A stretch of DNA of 64,000 nt from Streptomyces guryensis (GCF_021261325.1 NZ_JAJSBI010000001.1:682001-746000), one strand, 5' to 3'. Shown: positions 1 through 8,641, numbered from the stretch's first letter. The notes: generated from the sequence alone by a model not told the origin. A program made the numbers and translations.

Positions 1-2
1 GC

Positions 3-941
3 TGCACGGTGGTCCTCAAGCCATCGCCCGAGTCGCCGCTGGACGCGTACATCCTGGCCGACATCACCCGAGAGGCCGGGCTGCCGGAGGGCGTGCTGTC
101 GATCCTCCCCGCGGACCGCGAGGTCAGTGAGTACCTGGTCGGGCACCCGGGGATCGACAAGGTCGCCTTCACCGGATCGGTGGCGGCGGGCAGGCGCGTG
201 ATGGAGGTCGCCTCCCGCAATCTCACCCGCGTGACACTGGAGTTGGGCGGCAAGTCGGCGGCGGTCGTCCTGCCGGACGCGGACGTGGCGACCACCGTCG
301 CGGGCGTCGTGCCGGCGGCCTGGATGAACAACGGCCAGGCGTGCGTCGCCCAGACCCGCATCCTTCTGCCGCGCTCGCGCTACGACGAGTTCGCGGAGGC
401 TTTCGCGGCGGCGGCGGGCGCCCTGGTCGTCGGCGACCCGCTGGACCCGGCGACCCAGGTCGGCCCCCTCGTCGCCAGGCGCCAGCAGCAGCGCAACCTC
501 GACTACATCCGTATCGGCCAGGAGGAGGGCGCCAAGATCCTCACCGGCGGCGGCCGCCCACCGGGCCTGGACCGCGGCTGGTATGTCGAGCCGACCCTCT
601 TCGGCGACGTCGACAACTCGATGCGGATAGCGCGGGAGGAGATCTTCGGCCCGGTGATCTGTCTGCTCCCGTACGGCGACGAGTCCGAGGCCCTGAAGAT
701 CGCGAACGACTCGGACTACGGGCTGAGCGGCAGCGTGTGGACGGCGGACGTCGAGCACGGCATCGAGGTGGCGCGGCAGGTCCGTACCGGCACGTACTCG
801 GTGAACACCTTCAGCCTCGACATGCTCGGCCCCTTCGGCGGCTACAAGAACTCGGGCCTGGGGCGGGAGTTCGGTCCCGAGGGATACGGCGAGTACCTCG
901 AACACAAGATGATCCATCTTCCGGCCGGCTGGGAGGGCTGA
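3..941 (+). CDS. Aldehyde dehydrogenase, 5' end outside window
   Basis: NAD(P)-dependent aldehyde dehydrogenase oxidising an aldehyde to the acid. The reading frame is already open at base 3, so the N-terminal part is missing. Visible family signatures are ELGGK (general-base Glu), NNGQACVAQTR with the nucleophilic Cys codon at about 342, and EEIFGPV. The gene is followed after four bases by a ferredoxin and then by a KstR-like regulator. That context suggests a steroid side-chain or P450-linked role, which is inference. The substrate cannot be read from sequence. Confidence 0.93.
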   Translation, partial: CTVVLKPSPESPLDAYILADITREAGLPEGVLSILPADREVSEYLVGHPGIDKVAFTGSVAAGRRVMEVASRNLTRVTLELGGKSAAVVLPDADVATTVAGVVPAAWMNNGQACVAQTRILLPRSRYDEFAEAFAAAAGALVVGDPLDPATQVGPLVARRQQQRNLDYIRIGQEEGAKILTGGGRPPGLDRGWYVEPTLFGDVDNSMRIAREEIFGPVICLLPYGDESEALKIANDSDYGLSGSVWTADVEHGIEVARQVRTGTYSVNTFSLDMLGPFGGYKNSGLGREFGPEGYGEYLEHKMIHLPAGWEG

Positions 942-945
942 GCGG

Positions 946-1218
946 ATGGGGGTACATCCCGCGCGAGCGTGTTCGAGCGTGGGGGCGGGCGACCGCTGGC
1001 AGGTCGAGGTCGATCGCTCCGTCTGCATCGGCTCCGCCCAGTGCGTCCACCGCGCGACGGGTGCCTTCCGCCTCGACTCGGCCATGCAGTCCCACCCCGT
1101 CGAGCCGGAGACCGACGCCGACGAACGCATCCTGCAGGCGGCGGAGAACTGCCCGGTGGAGGCGATCGTGATCACGCTGCTGGGGAGCGGGGAACCGGTG
1201 TTTCCGCCGGAGGAGTAG
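946..1218 (+). CDS. 3Fe-4S ferredoxin
   Basis: Small electron carrier of 90 residues. Three cluster cysteines are visible: Cys27 and Cys33 in CIGSAQC and Cys69 in CP. The fourth position is absent, as in the single-cluster 3Fe-4S ferredoxins that donate electrons to actinobacterial cytochromes P450. The start at 946 follows a GGGAGG ribosome-binding site and lies four bases after the aldehyde dehydrogenase stop, so the two are translationally linked. An in-frame GTG at 979 would give a 79-residue protein closer to the family length. Its P450 partner is probably to the left of the window (inference). Confidence 0.88.
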   Translation: MGVHPARACSSVGAGDRWQVEVDRSVCIGSAQCVHRATGAFRLDSAMQSHPVEPETDADERILQAAENCPVEAIVITLLGSGEPVFPPEE

Positions 1219-1299
1219 GACCGGCACCAGACCGAAAAAATCTCCCTTTCAGGGTGTTCTATCTTCCCATGGGCGTTCTATCCTGGTATTGGCCTACGG

Positions 1300-1467
1300 G
1301 ACGAGTGAGGGAGTCCGACCGGAGTAGCCGACTTTGGCGAGACGCATCAGCATCCGCTGAGGCCGACGTCGACGGTCGGGCTGAGAGGCCGGACGGCAGC
1401 AGTCGGGCCGGACGGCGACCCCCACCACCTGATCCGGGTAATACCGGCGAAGGGAACCCGTCTCGTA
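1300..1467 (+). promoter_or_regulatory. TPP riboswitch (orphan)
   Basis: Thiamine-pyrophosphate aptamer read from its conserved core. The 5' arm GGGAGTCCGACC (1309-1320) pairs with GGTCGGG (1374-1380), followed by CTGAGAGG (1381-1388). The pyrophosphate-sensor half is ACCTGATCCGGGTAATACC followed by GGCGAAGGGA (about 1427-1455), with a CCGG/CCGG stem. ACGAG (1301-1305) and CTCGT (1462-1466) can close P1. The P3 arm is extended. No thiamine gene follows: the next clear gene is on the opposite strand. A GGGGGCC...GGCCCCC hairpin at 1521-1553 could be the expression platform. Confidence 0.82.
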
Positions 1468-1475
1468 GGTCTTTC

Positions 1476-1505
1476 GCATGCCCGTCAAGCGCATGCCCGT
1501 CAAGC
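1476..1505 (+). repeat. 15-bp tandem direct repeat after the riboswitch
   Basis: GCATGCCCGTCAAGC occurs twice head to tail (1476-1490 and 1491-1505) just downstream of the TPP aptamer. Each unit carries an ATG, so a leader reading frame starting MPVKRMPVKQ could begin at 1478 and run to 1666. Its Arg/Gly/Pro-rich remainder looks non-coding, and I do not call it a gene. The rest of 1506-1662 holds only GC-rich hairpins. Confidence 0.6.
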
Positions 1506-1662
1506 AGGCGCGGAAGGCGTGGGGGCCGAGGAGCGGCTTCCCGGGCGGCCCCCGAGGAGGAGGCGCGGCGGCTGCGGGAGCAAGGGGCGGACGGCCCGGC
1601 TGTCGGGCGGAGCCCGGACGGACCGGCCGCGATCGGCCGGGACGGGGTCCCCGGGTGCGCGG

Positions 1663-2313
1663 CTAGGACGGCTTTCCGGTCGCCGTCGGATCCGTCAGGT
1701 CGATCAGCCGGCACACCGTCTCGATGTCGATCTTGACCTGGGCGATGGAGGCGCGGCCCGAGAGCCAGGTGATCAGCGCCGAGTGCCAGGTGTGCTCGAT
1801 GACACGGACCGCGGAAAGCTGCTCGGGGGTCGGGTTCTCCAGGCCCATCGCGTCCAGGATGATCACGGTGGTCTGACGGGAGACCTGGTCCACCTCGGGC
1901 GAGACGCTCCGGTCGGCGAACGTCAGCGCGCGGACCATGGCGTCGGCGAGGTGCGGCTCGCGCTGCAGCGCGCGGAAGGCCCGCATCAGCGTCTCGGCGA
2001 CCCGCTCGGCCGCCGTCTCGCCCTGCGGCGGCTTCTTCCGCAGCGTGCCGTGCATGTGCTCCAGCTGGTCCTGCATGGTGGCGACCAGCAGATGGATCTT
2101 GGACGGGAAGTAGCGGTAGAGGGTGCCGAGGGCCACCTGTGAGGACTCGGCGACCTCCCGCATCTGCACCGCGTCGAAACCGCCCCGGCTGGCCAGCTGC
2201 GCGCTCGCGTGCAGGATGCGCCGACGACGCGCCTCCTGCCGCTCCGTGAGGGGCGGGGAGGCCGGCTGCGAGGTACTTGCTTCCACCTTGGCCACCTTCG
2301 CTTGCGCAGGCAT
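1663..2313 (-). CDS. kstR: KstR-like TetR repressor of steroid catabolism
   Basis: TetR-family repressor of 216 residues. The N-terminal helix-turn-helix (about residues 28-75) contains AVQMREVAESSQVALGTLYR followed by YFPSKIHLLVA. This closely matches mycobacterial KstR as I recall it, including the downstream FADRSVSPEVDQV segment. KstR represses cholesterol-degradation genes until a steroid CoA thioester is bound. A perfect KstR box lies upstream at 2454-2467, and two more lie elsewhere in the window before steroid-type genes, which supports the assignment. Autoregulation is likely. The true ligand is inferred from the family. Confidence 0.88.
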   Translation of the reverse strand: MPAQAKVAKVEASTSQPASPPLTERQEARRRRILHASAQLASRGGFDAVQMREVAESSQVALGTLYRYFPSKIHLLVATMQDQLEHMHGTLRKKPPQGETAAERVAETLMRAFRALQREPHLADAMVRALTFADRSVSPEVDQVSRQTTVIILDAMGLENPTPEQLSAVRVIEHTWHSALITWLSGRASIAQVKIDIETVCRLIDLTDPTATGKPS

Positions 2314-2453
2314 GGATCCGTCCGTGACAGTCGGTGAGGGCTGGTGATCGCACCGAGTTTGGCAGGGCGTCCGCCGTGGCGCGAATCACCTGATCCACTG
2401 CTCACCGCGCCCCTACCTGCCGGTAGATTCAGAGCCTCCTGGACGATCAAGTC

Positions 2454-2467
2454 TGAAACTTGTTCTA
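2454..2467. promoter_or_regulatory. KstR operator
   Basis: TGAAACTTGTTCTA is a perfect match to the published KstR consensus TnnAACnnGTTnnA. It lies between the divergent kstR-like gene and the glycosyltransferase, 55 bases before the latter's start. Confidence 0.8.
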
Positions 2468-2521
2468 GATTAGCGTCCCGGCGTAATCTCGCGGGACAGT
2501 GCATGCAGAAGGGGGCCCAGA

Positions 2522-3952
2522 GTGACCGCTGAGGCCAGTCAGGCGGGTCCCCAGGAGGACCCCGCCACCGACGGCGAGCGACCGCTCCACATCGCGCTCC
2601 TCACCTATAAAGGGAACCCGTTCTGCGGCGGACAGGGCGTCTACGTCCGCCATCTCTCGCGCGAGCTGGCCCGCCTCGGCCACCGCGTCGAGGTCATCGG
2701 CTCCCAGCCCTACCCCGTCCTCGACGAGGGCGCGGAGTACGCGGACCGCCTGAGCCTGACCGAGCTGCCGAGCCTCGACCTCTACCGCTCGCCGGACCCC
2801 TTCCGCACCCCCCAGCGCGACGAGTACCGCGACTGGATCGACGCGCTGGAGGTCGCGACCATGTGGACCGGCGGCTTCCCGGAGCCGCTGACGTTCTCGT
2901 TGAGGGCTCGTCGTCATCTCCGCGCCCGGCGCGGCGAGTTCGACGTCGTACACGACAACCAGACCCTGGGATACGGGTTGCTGGGAGATGTGGGTGCCCC
3001 TCTGGTGACCACCATCCACCACCCCATCACCGTCGACCGGCAGTTGGAGCTGGACGCCGCCGAGAACTGGCAGCAGCGGTGGGGCAAACGGCGCTGGTAC
3101 GCCTTCACCCGCATGCAGAAGCGCGTCGCGCGCCGCCTGCCCTCGGTCCTCACCGTCTCGGGCACCTCGCGCGCCGAGATCGTCGACCACCTCGGCGTAC
3201 GGGACGACCGTATCCACGTGGTCCACATCGGCGCCGACACCGACCTCTTCTCGCCGGACCCGTCCGTGCCCGCGGTGCCCGGCCGGATCGTGACGACGTC
3301 CAGCGCGGACGTCCCGCTCAAGGGCCTGGTGTTCCTCGTCGAGGCACTGGCGAAGGTCCGCACCGAGCACCCGGCCGCCCACCTCGTCGTCGTCGGCAAG
3401 CGGCCCACCGAGGGCCCCGTCGCCCAGGCCATGGAGCGCTACGGCCTCGAAGGCGCCGTCGAGTTCGTGAAGGGCATCTCCGACGCCGAACTCGTCGACC
3501 TGGTCCGCTCGGCGGAGGTCGCCTGCGTGCCCTCCCTGTACGAGGGCTTCTCTCTCCCGGCGGCCGAGGCGATGGCCACGGGCACGCCGCTGGTCGCGAC
3601 GACCGGCGGGGCGATCCCGGAGGTCGCAGGGCGGGACGGCGAGACGTGTCTGGCGGTGCCGCCTGGTGACCCGGGCGCGTTGGCGGCGGGGCTGAGCCGT
3701 CTGCTGGGTGACCCGGAGCTGCGGGTGCGGCTGGGCCGCGCCGGCCGTGAGCGGGTGCTGCGGCACTTCACCTGGGCGCGGGCCGCCGAGGGAACCGTGG
3801 CCAGGTATCGGGAGGCCATCACCGGCTCCCCGGTCCCGGAACGGAGGGCGGCCGACAAGCCGACGGCCGTGGACGAAGCCGTGGATGCCGCCGTAGATGC
3901 AGCCGTAGAAGAACTAGCCGCCCCCCACCCCGAAAGCAGGGCCACGTGCTGA
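2522..3952 (+). CDS. GT4 family glycosyltransferase
   Basis: Retaining glycosyltransferase with a GT-B fold, 476 residues. The N-terminal acceptor domain has the glycine-rich GGQGVYVRHLSRELARLGH loop. The C-terminal nucleotide-sugar domain has SLYEGFSLPAAEAMATGTP with the EX7E-type motif. A short Ala/Val-rich tail follows. The start is GTG. The gene overlaps the next one by seven bases, so it forms an operon with a methyltransferase and an alpha/alpha-barrel protein. This points to synthesis or modification of a glycan or glycolipid. The acceptor and sugar are unknown. Confidence 0.9.
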   Translation: MTAEASQAGPQEDPATDGERPLHIALLTYKGNPFCGGQGVYVRHLSRELARLGHRVEVIGSQPYPVLDEGAEYADRLSLTELPSLDLYRSPDPFRTPQRDEYRDWIDALEVATMWTGGFPEPLTFSLRARRHLRARRGEFDVVHDNQTLGYGLLGDVGAPLVTTIHHPITVDRQLELDAAENWQQRWGKRRWYAFTRMQKRVARRLPSVLTVSGTSRAEIVDHLGVRDDRIHVVHIGADTDLFSPDPSVPAVPGRIVTTSSADVPLKGLVFLVEALAKVRTEHPAAHLVVVGKRPTEGPVAQAMERYGLEGAVEFVKGISDAELVDLVRSAEVACVPSLYEGFSLPAAEAMATGTPLVATTGGAIPEVAGRDGETCLAVPPGDPGALAAGLSRLLGDPELRVRLGRAGRERVLRHFTWARAAEGTVARYREAITGSPVPERRAADKPTAVDEAVDAAVDAAVEELAAPHPESRATC

Positions 3953-4680
3953 CCGTCGACTTCTCCCGGTTCCCGCTCGCGCCGGGCGACCGCGTCCTGG
4001 ACCTCGGATGCGGGGCCGGCCGGCACGCGTTCGAGTGCTACCGGCGCGGCGCCCAGGTCGTGGCGCTCGACCAGAACGGCGAGGAGATCCGCGAGGTCGC
4101 GAAGTGGTTCGCCGCGATGAAGGAGGCCGGCGAGGCCCCGGCGGGCGCCACCGCGACGGCGATGGAGGGCGACGCCCTGGCACTGCCCTTCCCCGACGAG
4201 TCCTTCGACGTCGTGATCATCTCCGAGGTCATGGAGCACATCCCCGACGACAAGGGCGTACTCGCCGAGATGGTACGGGTGTTGAGGCCCGGCGGCCGCA
4301 TCGCCATCACCGTCCCGCGCTACGGCCCCGAGAAGGTCTGCTGGGCGCTGTCCGACGCCTACCACGAGGTCGAGGGCGGCCACATCCGCATCTACAAGGC
4401 GGACGAGCTGCTCGCGAAGATCCGGGAAGCCGGTCTCAAGCCCTACGGCACCCACCACGCGCACGCACTCCACTCCCCCTACTGGTGGCTGAAGTGCGCG
4501 TTCGGCGTCGACAACGACAAGGCGCTGCCGGTGAAGGCGTACCACAAGCTGCTGGTCTGGGACATCATGAAGAAGCCGCTGGCGACCAGGGTCGCCGAAC
4601 AGGCCCTCAACCCCCTGATCGGCAAGAGCTTCGTGGCCTACGCGACCAAGCCCCACCTGCCGTCGGTGGACGCCCGGTGA
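3946..4680 (+). CDS. Class I SAM-dependent methyltransferase
   Basis: Rossmann-fold methyltransferase of 244 residues. Motif I is VLDLGCGAGRHAFE near the N-terminus. The post-motif segment is DALALPFPDESFDVVIISEV, followed by RVLRPGGRI, in the UbiE/Methyltransf_11 pattern. The GTG start lies inside the glycosyltransferase tail, and its stop overlaps the next GTG start (GTGA), so the three genes are probably translated together. It probably methylates the product or carrier handled by the glycosyltransferase (inference). Confidence 0.9.
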   Translation: MLTVDFSRFPLAPGDRVLDLGCGAGRHAFECYRRGAQVVALDQNGEEIREVAKWFAAMKEAGEAPAGATATAMEGDALALPFPDESFDVVIISEVMEHIPDDKGVLAEMVRVLRPGGRIAITVPRYGPEKVCWALSDAYHEVEGGHIRIYKADELLAKIREAGLKPYGTHHAHALHSPYWWLKCAFGVDNDKALPVKAYHKLLVWDIMKKPLATRVAEQALNPLIGKSFVAYATKPHLPSVDAR

Positions 4681-5747
4681 CCACTCCCCGGACAGAACAC
4701 CTCGTCCTACCCGGGGTCCTCACCGCAGAGCAGGCTGCCGCGACCGTCCGCGGCATCCTCGCCGTACAGCGGGAGGACGGCGCGATCCCGTGGTTCCGGG
4801 GACACCACCTGGACCCCTGGGACCACACCGAGGCCGCGATGGCGCTGGACGCGGCGGGCGAGCACGAGGCCGCCGAGCGGGCGTACGAGTGGCTCGCACG
4901 GCACCAGAACAAGGACGGCTCCTGGTACGCGGCCTACGCCGACGGGGACGCCGACGACATCACCGACCGCGGGCGCGAGACGAACTTCGTCGCGTACATC
5001 GCGGTGGGCGTGTGGCACCACTACCTGTCCACGGGCGACGACACATTCCTGGACCGCATGTGGCCGGCCGTCTACGCGGCCATCGAGTACGTGCTGCGGC
5101 TCCAGCAGCCCGGGGGCCAGATCGGCTGGAAGGGCGAGGAGGACGGCAGCTTCACCACCGACGCCCTGCTGACCGGCTCCTCCTCCATCCACCACGCACT
5201 GCGCTGCGCGCTCGCCGTCGCCGAACAGCGCGAAGAGCCGCAGCCGGACTGGGAGCTGGCGGTCGGCGCCCTCCGGCACGCGATCCGTCGCCACCCCGAG
5301 CGGTTCCTCGACAAGGACCGCTACTCGATGGACTGGTACTACCCGGTGCTGGGCGGCGCGTTGACCGGTGCGGAGGCCAAGTCCCGTATCGAGGAGGGCT
5401 GGGAGCGCTTCGTCGTCCCCGGACTCGGGGTGCGCTGCGTCGTCCCCAACCCGTGGGTCACCGGCGGTGAATCGGCCGAACTCGCCCTCACCCTCTGGGC
5501 GATGGGCGAGTCGGACCGCGCGCTGGACATCCTCCAGTCGATCCAGCACCTGCGGGACGCGGAAACCGGCCTGTACTGGACGGGCTACGTCTTCGAGGAC
5601 CAGGCGATCTGGCCCCGGGAACTGACCACCTGGACGGCCGGCTCCCTCCTCCTCGCGGTCGCCGCGCTCGGCGGCGACGAAGCGACGTGCACGGTGTTCG
5701 GCGGGGGGCAACTGCCGAGGGGACTGGACCCGGACTGCTGCGCCTGA
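4677..5747 (+). CDS. Alpha/alpha-toroid (prenyltransferase/squalene-cyclase-like) protein
   Basis: Protein of 356 residues starting at a GTG that overlaps the methyltransferase stop by four bases. It is built of repeated helix pairs with ILAVQREDGAIPWF, WLARHQNKDGSWYAAY, LQQPGGQIGWKG and RDAETGLYWTGY. This resembles the QW-type turns of terpene-cyclase and prenyltransferase toroids and of some glycoside hydrolase barrels. No DxDD cyclase motif is visible, so catalysis cannot be assigned. It is the third member of the glycosyltransferase operon. Confidence 0.8.
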   Translation: MTTPRTEHLVLPGVLTAEQAAATVRGILAVQREDGAIPWFRGHHLDPWDHTEAAMALDAAGEHEAAERAYEWLARHQNKDGSWYAAYADGDADDITDRGRETNFVAYIAVGVWHHYLSTGDDTFLDRMWPAVYAAIEYVLRLQQPGGQIGWKGEEDGSFTTDALLTGSSSIHHALRCALAVAEQREEPQPDWELAVGALRHAIRRHPERFLDKDRYSMDWYYPVLGGALTGAEAKSRIEEGWERFVVPGLGVRCVVPNPWVTGGESAELALTLWAMGESDRALDILQSIQHLRDAETGLYWTGYVFEDQAIWPRELTTWTAGSLLLAVAALGGDEATCTVFGGGQLPRGLDPDCCA

Positions 5748-5809
5748 GGCCTCAGCGGCTCAGCAGGTCGGGCGAAGTCCGCTGCGGTCCGGTAGCGCCC
5801 TGACGGGGT

Positions 5810-5870
5810 GCGGGGCCGCGTCGGTCTGCGGCTCCGCCGCGGGGCGCGACCAGCCACGATCGCGCCGCAG
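5810..5870. repeat. Degenerate Streptomyces intergenic repeat
   Basis: Contains GGGGCGCGACCAGCCACGAT, a variant of the short motif 'GAACTGCGCGACCAGCCAC' that recurs between genes in streptomycete chromosomes. A better copy is at 10794-10833. It lies in the 3' intergenic space between convergent genes, probably as part of a termination structure. Confidence 0.5.
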
Positions 5871-5908
5871 ACGATCGACAGCAGATCGTGGCACCACCAG
5901 CGGAGCGC

Positions 5909-6196
5909 CTAGTTGCGCGACATCCGTCCGGCGATCGCGTGGCCGACGAACAGGTAGACCACGGCTGCCAGGCCGTAGCCTGCGATCACGCGGGCCCAGG
6001 CCTTGTCGAAGGTGAACAGGTCACGCGACCAGCCGGCCAGCCAGTTGGCCGCGTTGTGGACGAACTGCACCAGGTCGTTGGCACGGTTGGCGTCCAACAG
6101 GTACATCAGGATCCACAGGCCCAGTATGAGGGCCATGATGTCGGCGACGATCGCTACGACCGCGCCGGCCCGATTGCCGCTGCTGTATCGAGACAT
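5909..6196 (-). CDS. Small two-helix membrane protein
   Basis: Conserved actinobacterial hypothetical protein of 95 residues starting MSRYSSGNRAG. One hydrophobic helix (AVVAIVADIMALILGLWILM) lies near the N-terminus. An amphipathic stretch rich in Trp (NWLAGWSRDLF) follows, then a second helix (GYGLAAVVYLFVGHAIAG). The frame is open further upstream, but the start at 6196 gives the conserved N-terminus. Function unknown. The integral inner-membrane location is predicted from the sequence. Confidence 0.8.
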   Translation of the reverse strand: MSRYSSGNRAGAVVAIVADIMALILGLWILMYLLDANRANDLVQFVHNAANWLAGWSRDLFTFDKAWARVIAGYGLAAVVYLFVGHAIAGRMSRN

Positions 6197-6293
6197 ACTC
6201 TCCGGATTGCCGCCGCGCCCTCGAACAAACCCGAACGGCTGCACGGCCACATTGCCGCGGTCGTCACCGGGCACAGGGGTACGCTCGTGCGAC

Positions 6294-6698
6294 GTGGATG
6301 CCTTGTACCCCAGGCTGCTCATCGATGACTTCGACACCGCGGCCCACTTCTGGACCGAAGCGCTGCGCGACCTGCTCGGCATCGAGCCGGTCAAGGTACT
6401 GCCCGCCGCCGGCTACGCCAACTGGGACGTGGACGGCCAAGCCGTACTCGTGCTCTACGGGCGCAGGACCATCGCCCGGGTCATCGGCACCGGCGACCTG
6501 CCGTCGCCCGCGTCCGCGCAGGACACCGCGATGCTCGTCCTGCGCGTCGACGACGTGGACGACGCGACGCGTCGCCTCACCGACCACGGAGCGACGGTCC
6601 TCGCCGAGCCCCAGGACCGCCCGGAGTGGGGGCCGGGCCTGCGCTCCGCCCACCTGAGGACACCGGACGGCACGCTGGTGGAGCTGCAGGCGTACTGA
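6294..6698 (+). CDS. VOC/glyoxalase-like protein
   Basis: Vicinal-oxygen-chelate fold protein of 134 residues. It opens YPRLLIDDFDTAAHFWTEAL and ends LRTPDGTLVELQAY, the usual first and last strands of the family. The central part has VLRVDDVDDATRRLTDHGA. Members are glyoxalases, dioxygenases or antibiotic-binding proteins; the reaction here is unknown. The start is the GTG at 6294, the only plausible one before the conserved region. Confidence 0.82.
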   Translation: MDALYPRLLIDDFDTAAHFWTEALRDLLGIEPVKVLPAAGYANWDVDGQAVLVLYGRRTIARVIGTGDLPSPASAQDTAMLVLRVDDVDDATRRLTDHGATVLAEPQDRPEWGPGLRSAHLRTPDGTLVELQAY

Positions 6699-6699
6699 G

Positions 6700-7710
6700 C
6701 TAGGAGTTCAGCTCCGCCAGCACCCGCAGCGACTCCCGGTCGGGCGAGAGGGCCAGCAGATCCGTCACCGGTCCCTTCCGCCACGACTCCAGCCGCTCGG
6801 CGATCCGTTCACGCGGCCCGACGAGGGAGATCTCGTCCGCGAAGGCATCGGGAACGGCGCGCACGGCCTCCTCGCGCCGCCCGGCCAGAAACAGCTCCTG
6901 AATCCGCCGGGCCTCCTCCTCGTACCCCATCCTCGCCATCAGATCGGCGTGGAAGTTGCGGGCCGCGTGCCCCATGCCGCCGATGTAGAACCCGAGCATG
7001 GCCTTCACGGGCAACAGGCCTCCGGCCACGTCGTCGCAGACCTGGACGCGGGTCATGGGGGCGACGAGGAAGCCCGGGGGAAGTTGTTGGAGCGCCGGTC
7101 CGTAGACGTCGGGCCGCGTGGGCGACCAGTACAGGGGAAGCCAGCCGTCGGCGATACGGGCCGTCTGCGCGACGTTCTTCGGGCCCTCGGCGCCGAGAAG
7201 GATGGGAAGCCCGGGACGGAGGGGGTGCGTGATGGACTTCAGGGGCTTCCCGAGGCCGGTGCCGTCCGCGCCGCCGTACGGATGGGAGTGGAACCGCCCG
7301 TCGAGCACGACCGGCGCCTCCCGCCGCAGCACCTGCCGTACGACATCGACGTACTCCCGCGTCGCGGTCAGCGGCGACTTCGGGAACGGCCGCCCGTACC
7401 ACCCCTCCACCACCTGCGGCCCCGACAGACCCAGCCCGAGCAGCATGCGTCCGCCGGAGAGGTGGTCGAGAGTGAGGGCGTGCATGGCGGTGGTGGTCGG
7501 CGACCGGGCGGCCATCTGCGCAACTGCCGTACCCAGCTTGATGGTTGACGTCCGAGCCGCGATCCAGGTCAGCGGGGTGAACACATCCGACCCCCACGAC
7601 TCGGCGGTCCACACGGAGTCGTACCCGAGCCGCTCGGCCTCCTGCGCGAGCGATACGTGATCGGGGGAGGGGCCGCGGCCCCAGTAGCCGAGGGCGAGAC
7701 CGAGTCGCAT
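6700..7710 (-). CDS. F420-type LLM-class oxidoreductase
   Basis: Luciferase-like TIM-barrel oxidoreductase of 336 residues. It shows MRLGLALGYWGRGP, then RLGYDSVWTAESWGSDVFTP, then LSGGRMLLGLGLSGPQVVEGWYG. These are typical of the F420-dependent subfamily that reduces or oxidises hydrophobic substrates, often linked to lipid or steroid metabolism. A palindrome shared with the MaoC operon (TCTGAC-N5-GTCAG) lies upstream at 7735-7750. Cofactor and substrate are inferred from the family. Confidence 0.87.
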   Translation of the reverse strand: MRLGLALGYWGRGPSPDHVSLAQEAERLGYDSVWTAESWGSDVFTPLTWIAARTSTIKLGTAVAQMAARSPTTTAMHALTLDHLSGGRMLLGLGLSGPQVVEGWYGRPFPKSPLTATREYVDVVRQVLRREAPVVLDGRFHSHPYGGADGTGLGKPLKSITHPLRPGLPILLGAEGPKNVAQTARIADGWLPLYWSPTRPDVYGPALQQLPPGFLVAPMTRVQVCDDVAGGLLPVKAMLGFYIGGMGHAARNFHADLMARMGYEEEARRIQELFLAGRREEAVRAVPDAFADEISLVGPRERIAERLESWRKGPVTDLLALSPDRESLRVLAELNS

Positions 7711-7734
7711 GACGCCTCCACAGATGCCCAGATA

Positions 7735-7750
7735 TCTGACGGTCAGTCAG
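7735..7750. promoter_or_regulatory. TCTGAC-N5-GTCAG palindrome
   Basis: TCTGACGGTCAGTCAG lies about 25 bases before the LLM oxidoreductase start on the minus strand. The same half-sites and spacing occur at 22476-22492 before the MaoC operon. The cognate regulator is unknown. Confidence 0.5.
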
Positions 7751-7781
7751 TTACGAAGCTGCGGGCTGCGACTGTACGACA

Positions 7782-7812
7782 ACGGCCCCCCACCCGGAAG
7801 GGCGAGGGGCCG
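7782..7812 (-). terminator. Hairpin terminator
   Basis: ACGGCCCC (7782-7789) pairs with GGGGCCGT (7805-7812), just after the stop of the minus-strand gene ending at 7835. Confidence 0.6.
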
Positions 7813-7834
7813 TGTACGGCTTCGGTGGGCGGGG

Positions 7835-8641
7835 TCAGCCGCGCTGGATCCCGGAGGTGTCCTGCAGCACGCCGCGACGGCCGTCCTGCGTCTGGGCGAC
7901 CAGGGCCGGACCGCGCTGCTCGACGGCCAGGTACCAGGTGCCCGGCGCGAGTTCGGCGATCGGCGTGGGCGAACCGTCCTCCGCGAACAGCGGCCGCGGC
8001 ACCGGAACGGCGAACCAGAACGGCGAGAAGTCCCCGGCGGGCGGCTGCGGAGCCGACGGCTGCTGTGCCTGCTGCGACTGGGCGCCATAGGGCTGCCCCG
8101 GCTGCGGCTGCCCGCCGTAGGGCGGCTGCTGGGCTCCCGGGTAGCCGTAACCGCCCGGCTGGGGCTGGGCGCCGTACGGCTGAGGAGTCTGCGGCTTGGG
8201 GGCGGGGATGAGGGCGGCCTGGAGGGCGGGGACGAGGGGAGTGGCGATTGCGCCCCCGGCGAGGAGGAGGGCGGCGATGAGGCCGAGGATGAGGCCCGAG
8301 CCTGCGCTGATGCTTGAGTTGTCGCCCGCTCCCAGCGGGTCGAGGATGGTCCAGAACGAGGTCCACGCGGCGAAGATGGTCAGCGCGACGCCGAGCGGGC
8401 CGAGTTCGAGTCCGGCGACCTTGGGCGGCTGCGGGAGTGCCCGGGCGACGACGATCAGGACCGCGCCGATGATGCCACCGACGTACATGCTCATCGCCAG
8501 GCCGAGGTTGTCCCAGGCGTTGGGGATGGCGCTGCTCGAGGCACCGTCGATGGAGAATGAGCTGAGAAACGACGCGATGAACAGCAACACCGCTGCCCCG
8601 ATCACCACGCCGTCGCCTCGTGTGAGGGAGCGGATATTCAC
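7835..8641 (-). CDS. Four-helix membrane protein with Pro/Gly/Gln-rich linker
   Basis: Protein of 268 residues. The GTG start at 8641 is set by a GAAGGA site about eight bases upstream and begins VNIRSLTRGDGVV. Four hydrophobic helices span roughly residues 12-165. A low-complexity Pro/Tyr/Gly/Gln linker with QPYGAQPQPGGYGYPG-type repeats follows, then a C-terminal soluble domain (SPFWFAVPVPRPLFAEDG to GVLQDTSGIQRG). This resembles the DUF5336-like proteins of actinobacteria. Function unknown. The tail is probably cytoplasmic or surface exposed. Confidence 0.8.
   Translation of the reverse strand: MNIRSLTRGDGVVIGAAVLLFIASFLSSFSIDGASSSAIPNAWDNLGLAMSMYVGGIIGAVLIVVARALPQPPKVAGLELGPLGVALTIFAAWTSFWTILDPLGAGDNSSISAGSGLILGLIAALLLAGGAIATPLVPALQAALIPAPKPQTPQPYGAQPQPGGYGYPGAQQPPYGGQPQPGQPYGAQSQQAQQPSAPQPPAGDFSPFWFAVPVPRPLFAEDGSPTPIAELAPGTWYLAVEQRGPALVAQTQDGRRGVLQDTSGIQRG

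Noticed and set aside
1478..1666. 62-codon frame after the TPP riboswitch
   Set aside because: Composition is low-complexity Arg/Gly/Pro as in non-coding high-GC DNA, and it ends inside the convergent kstR stop.
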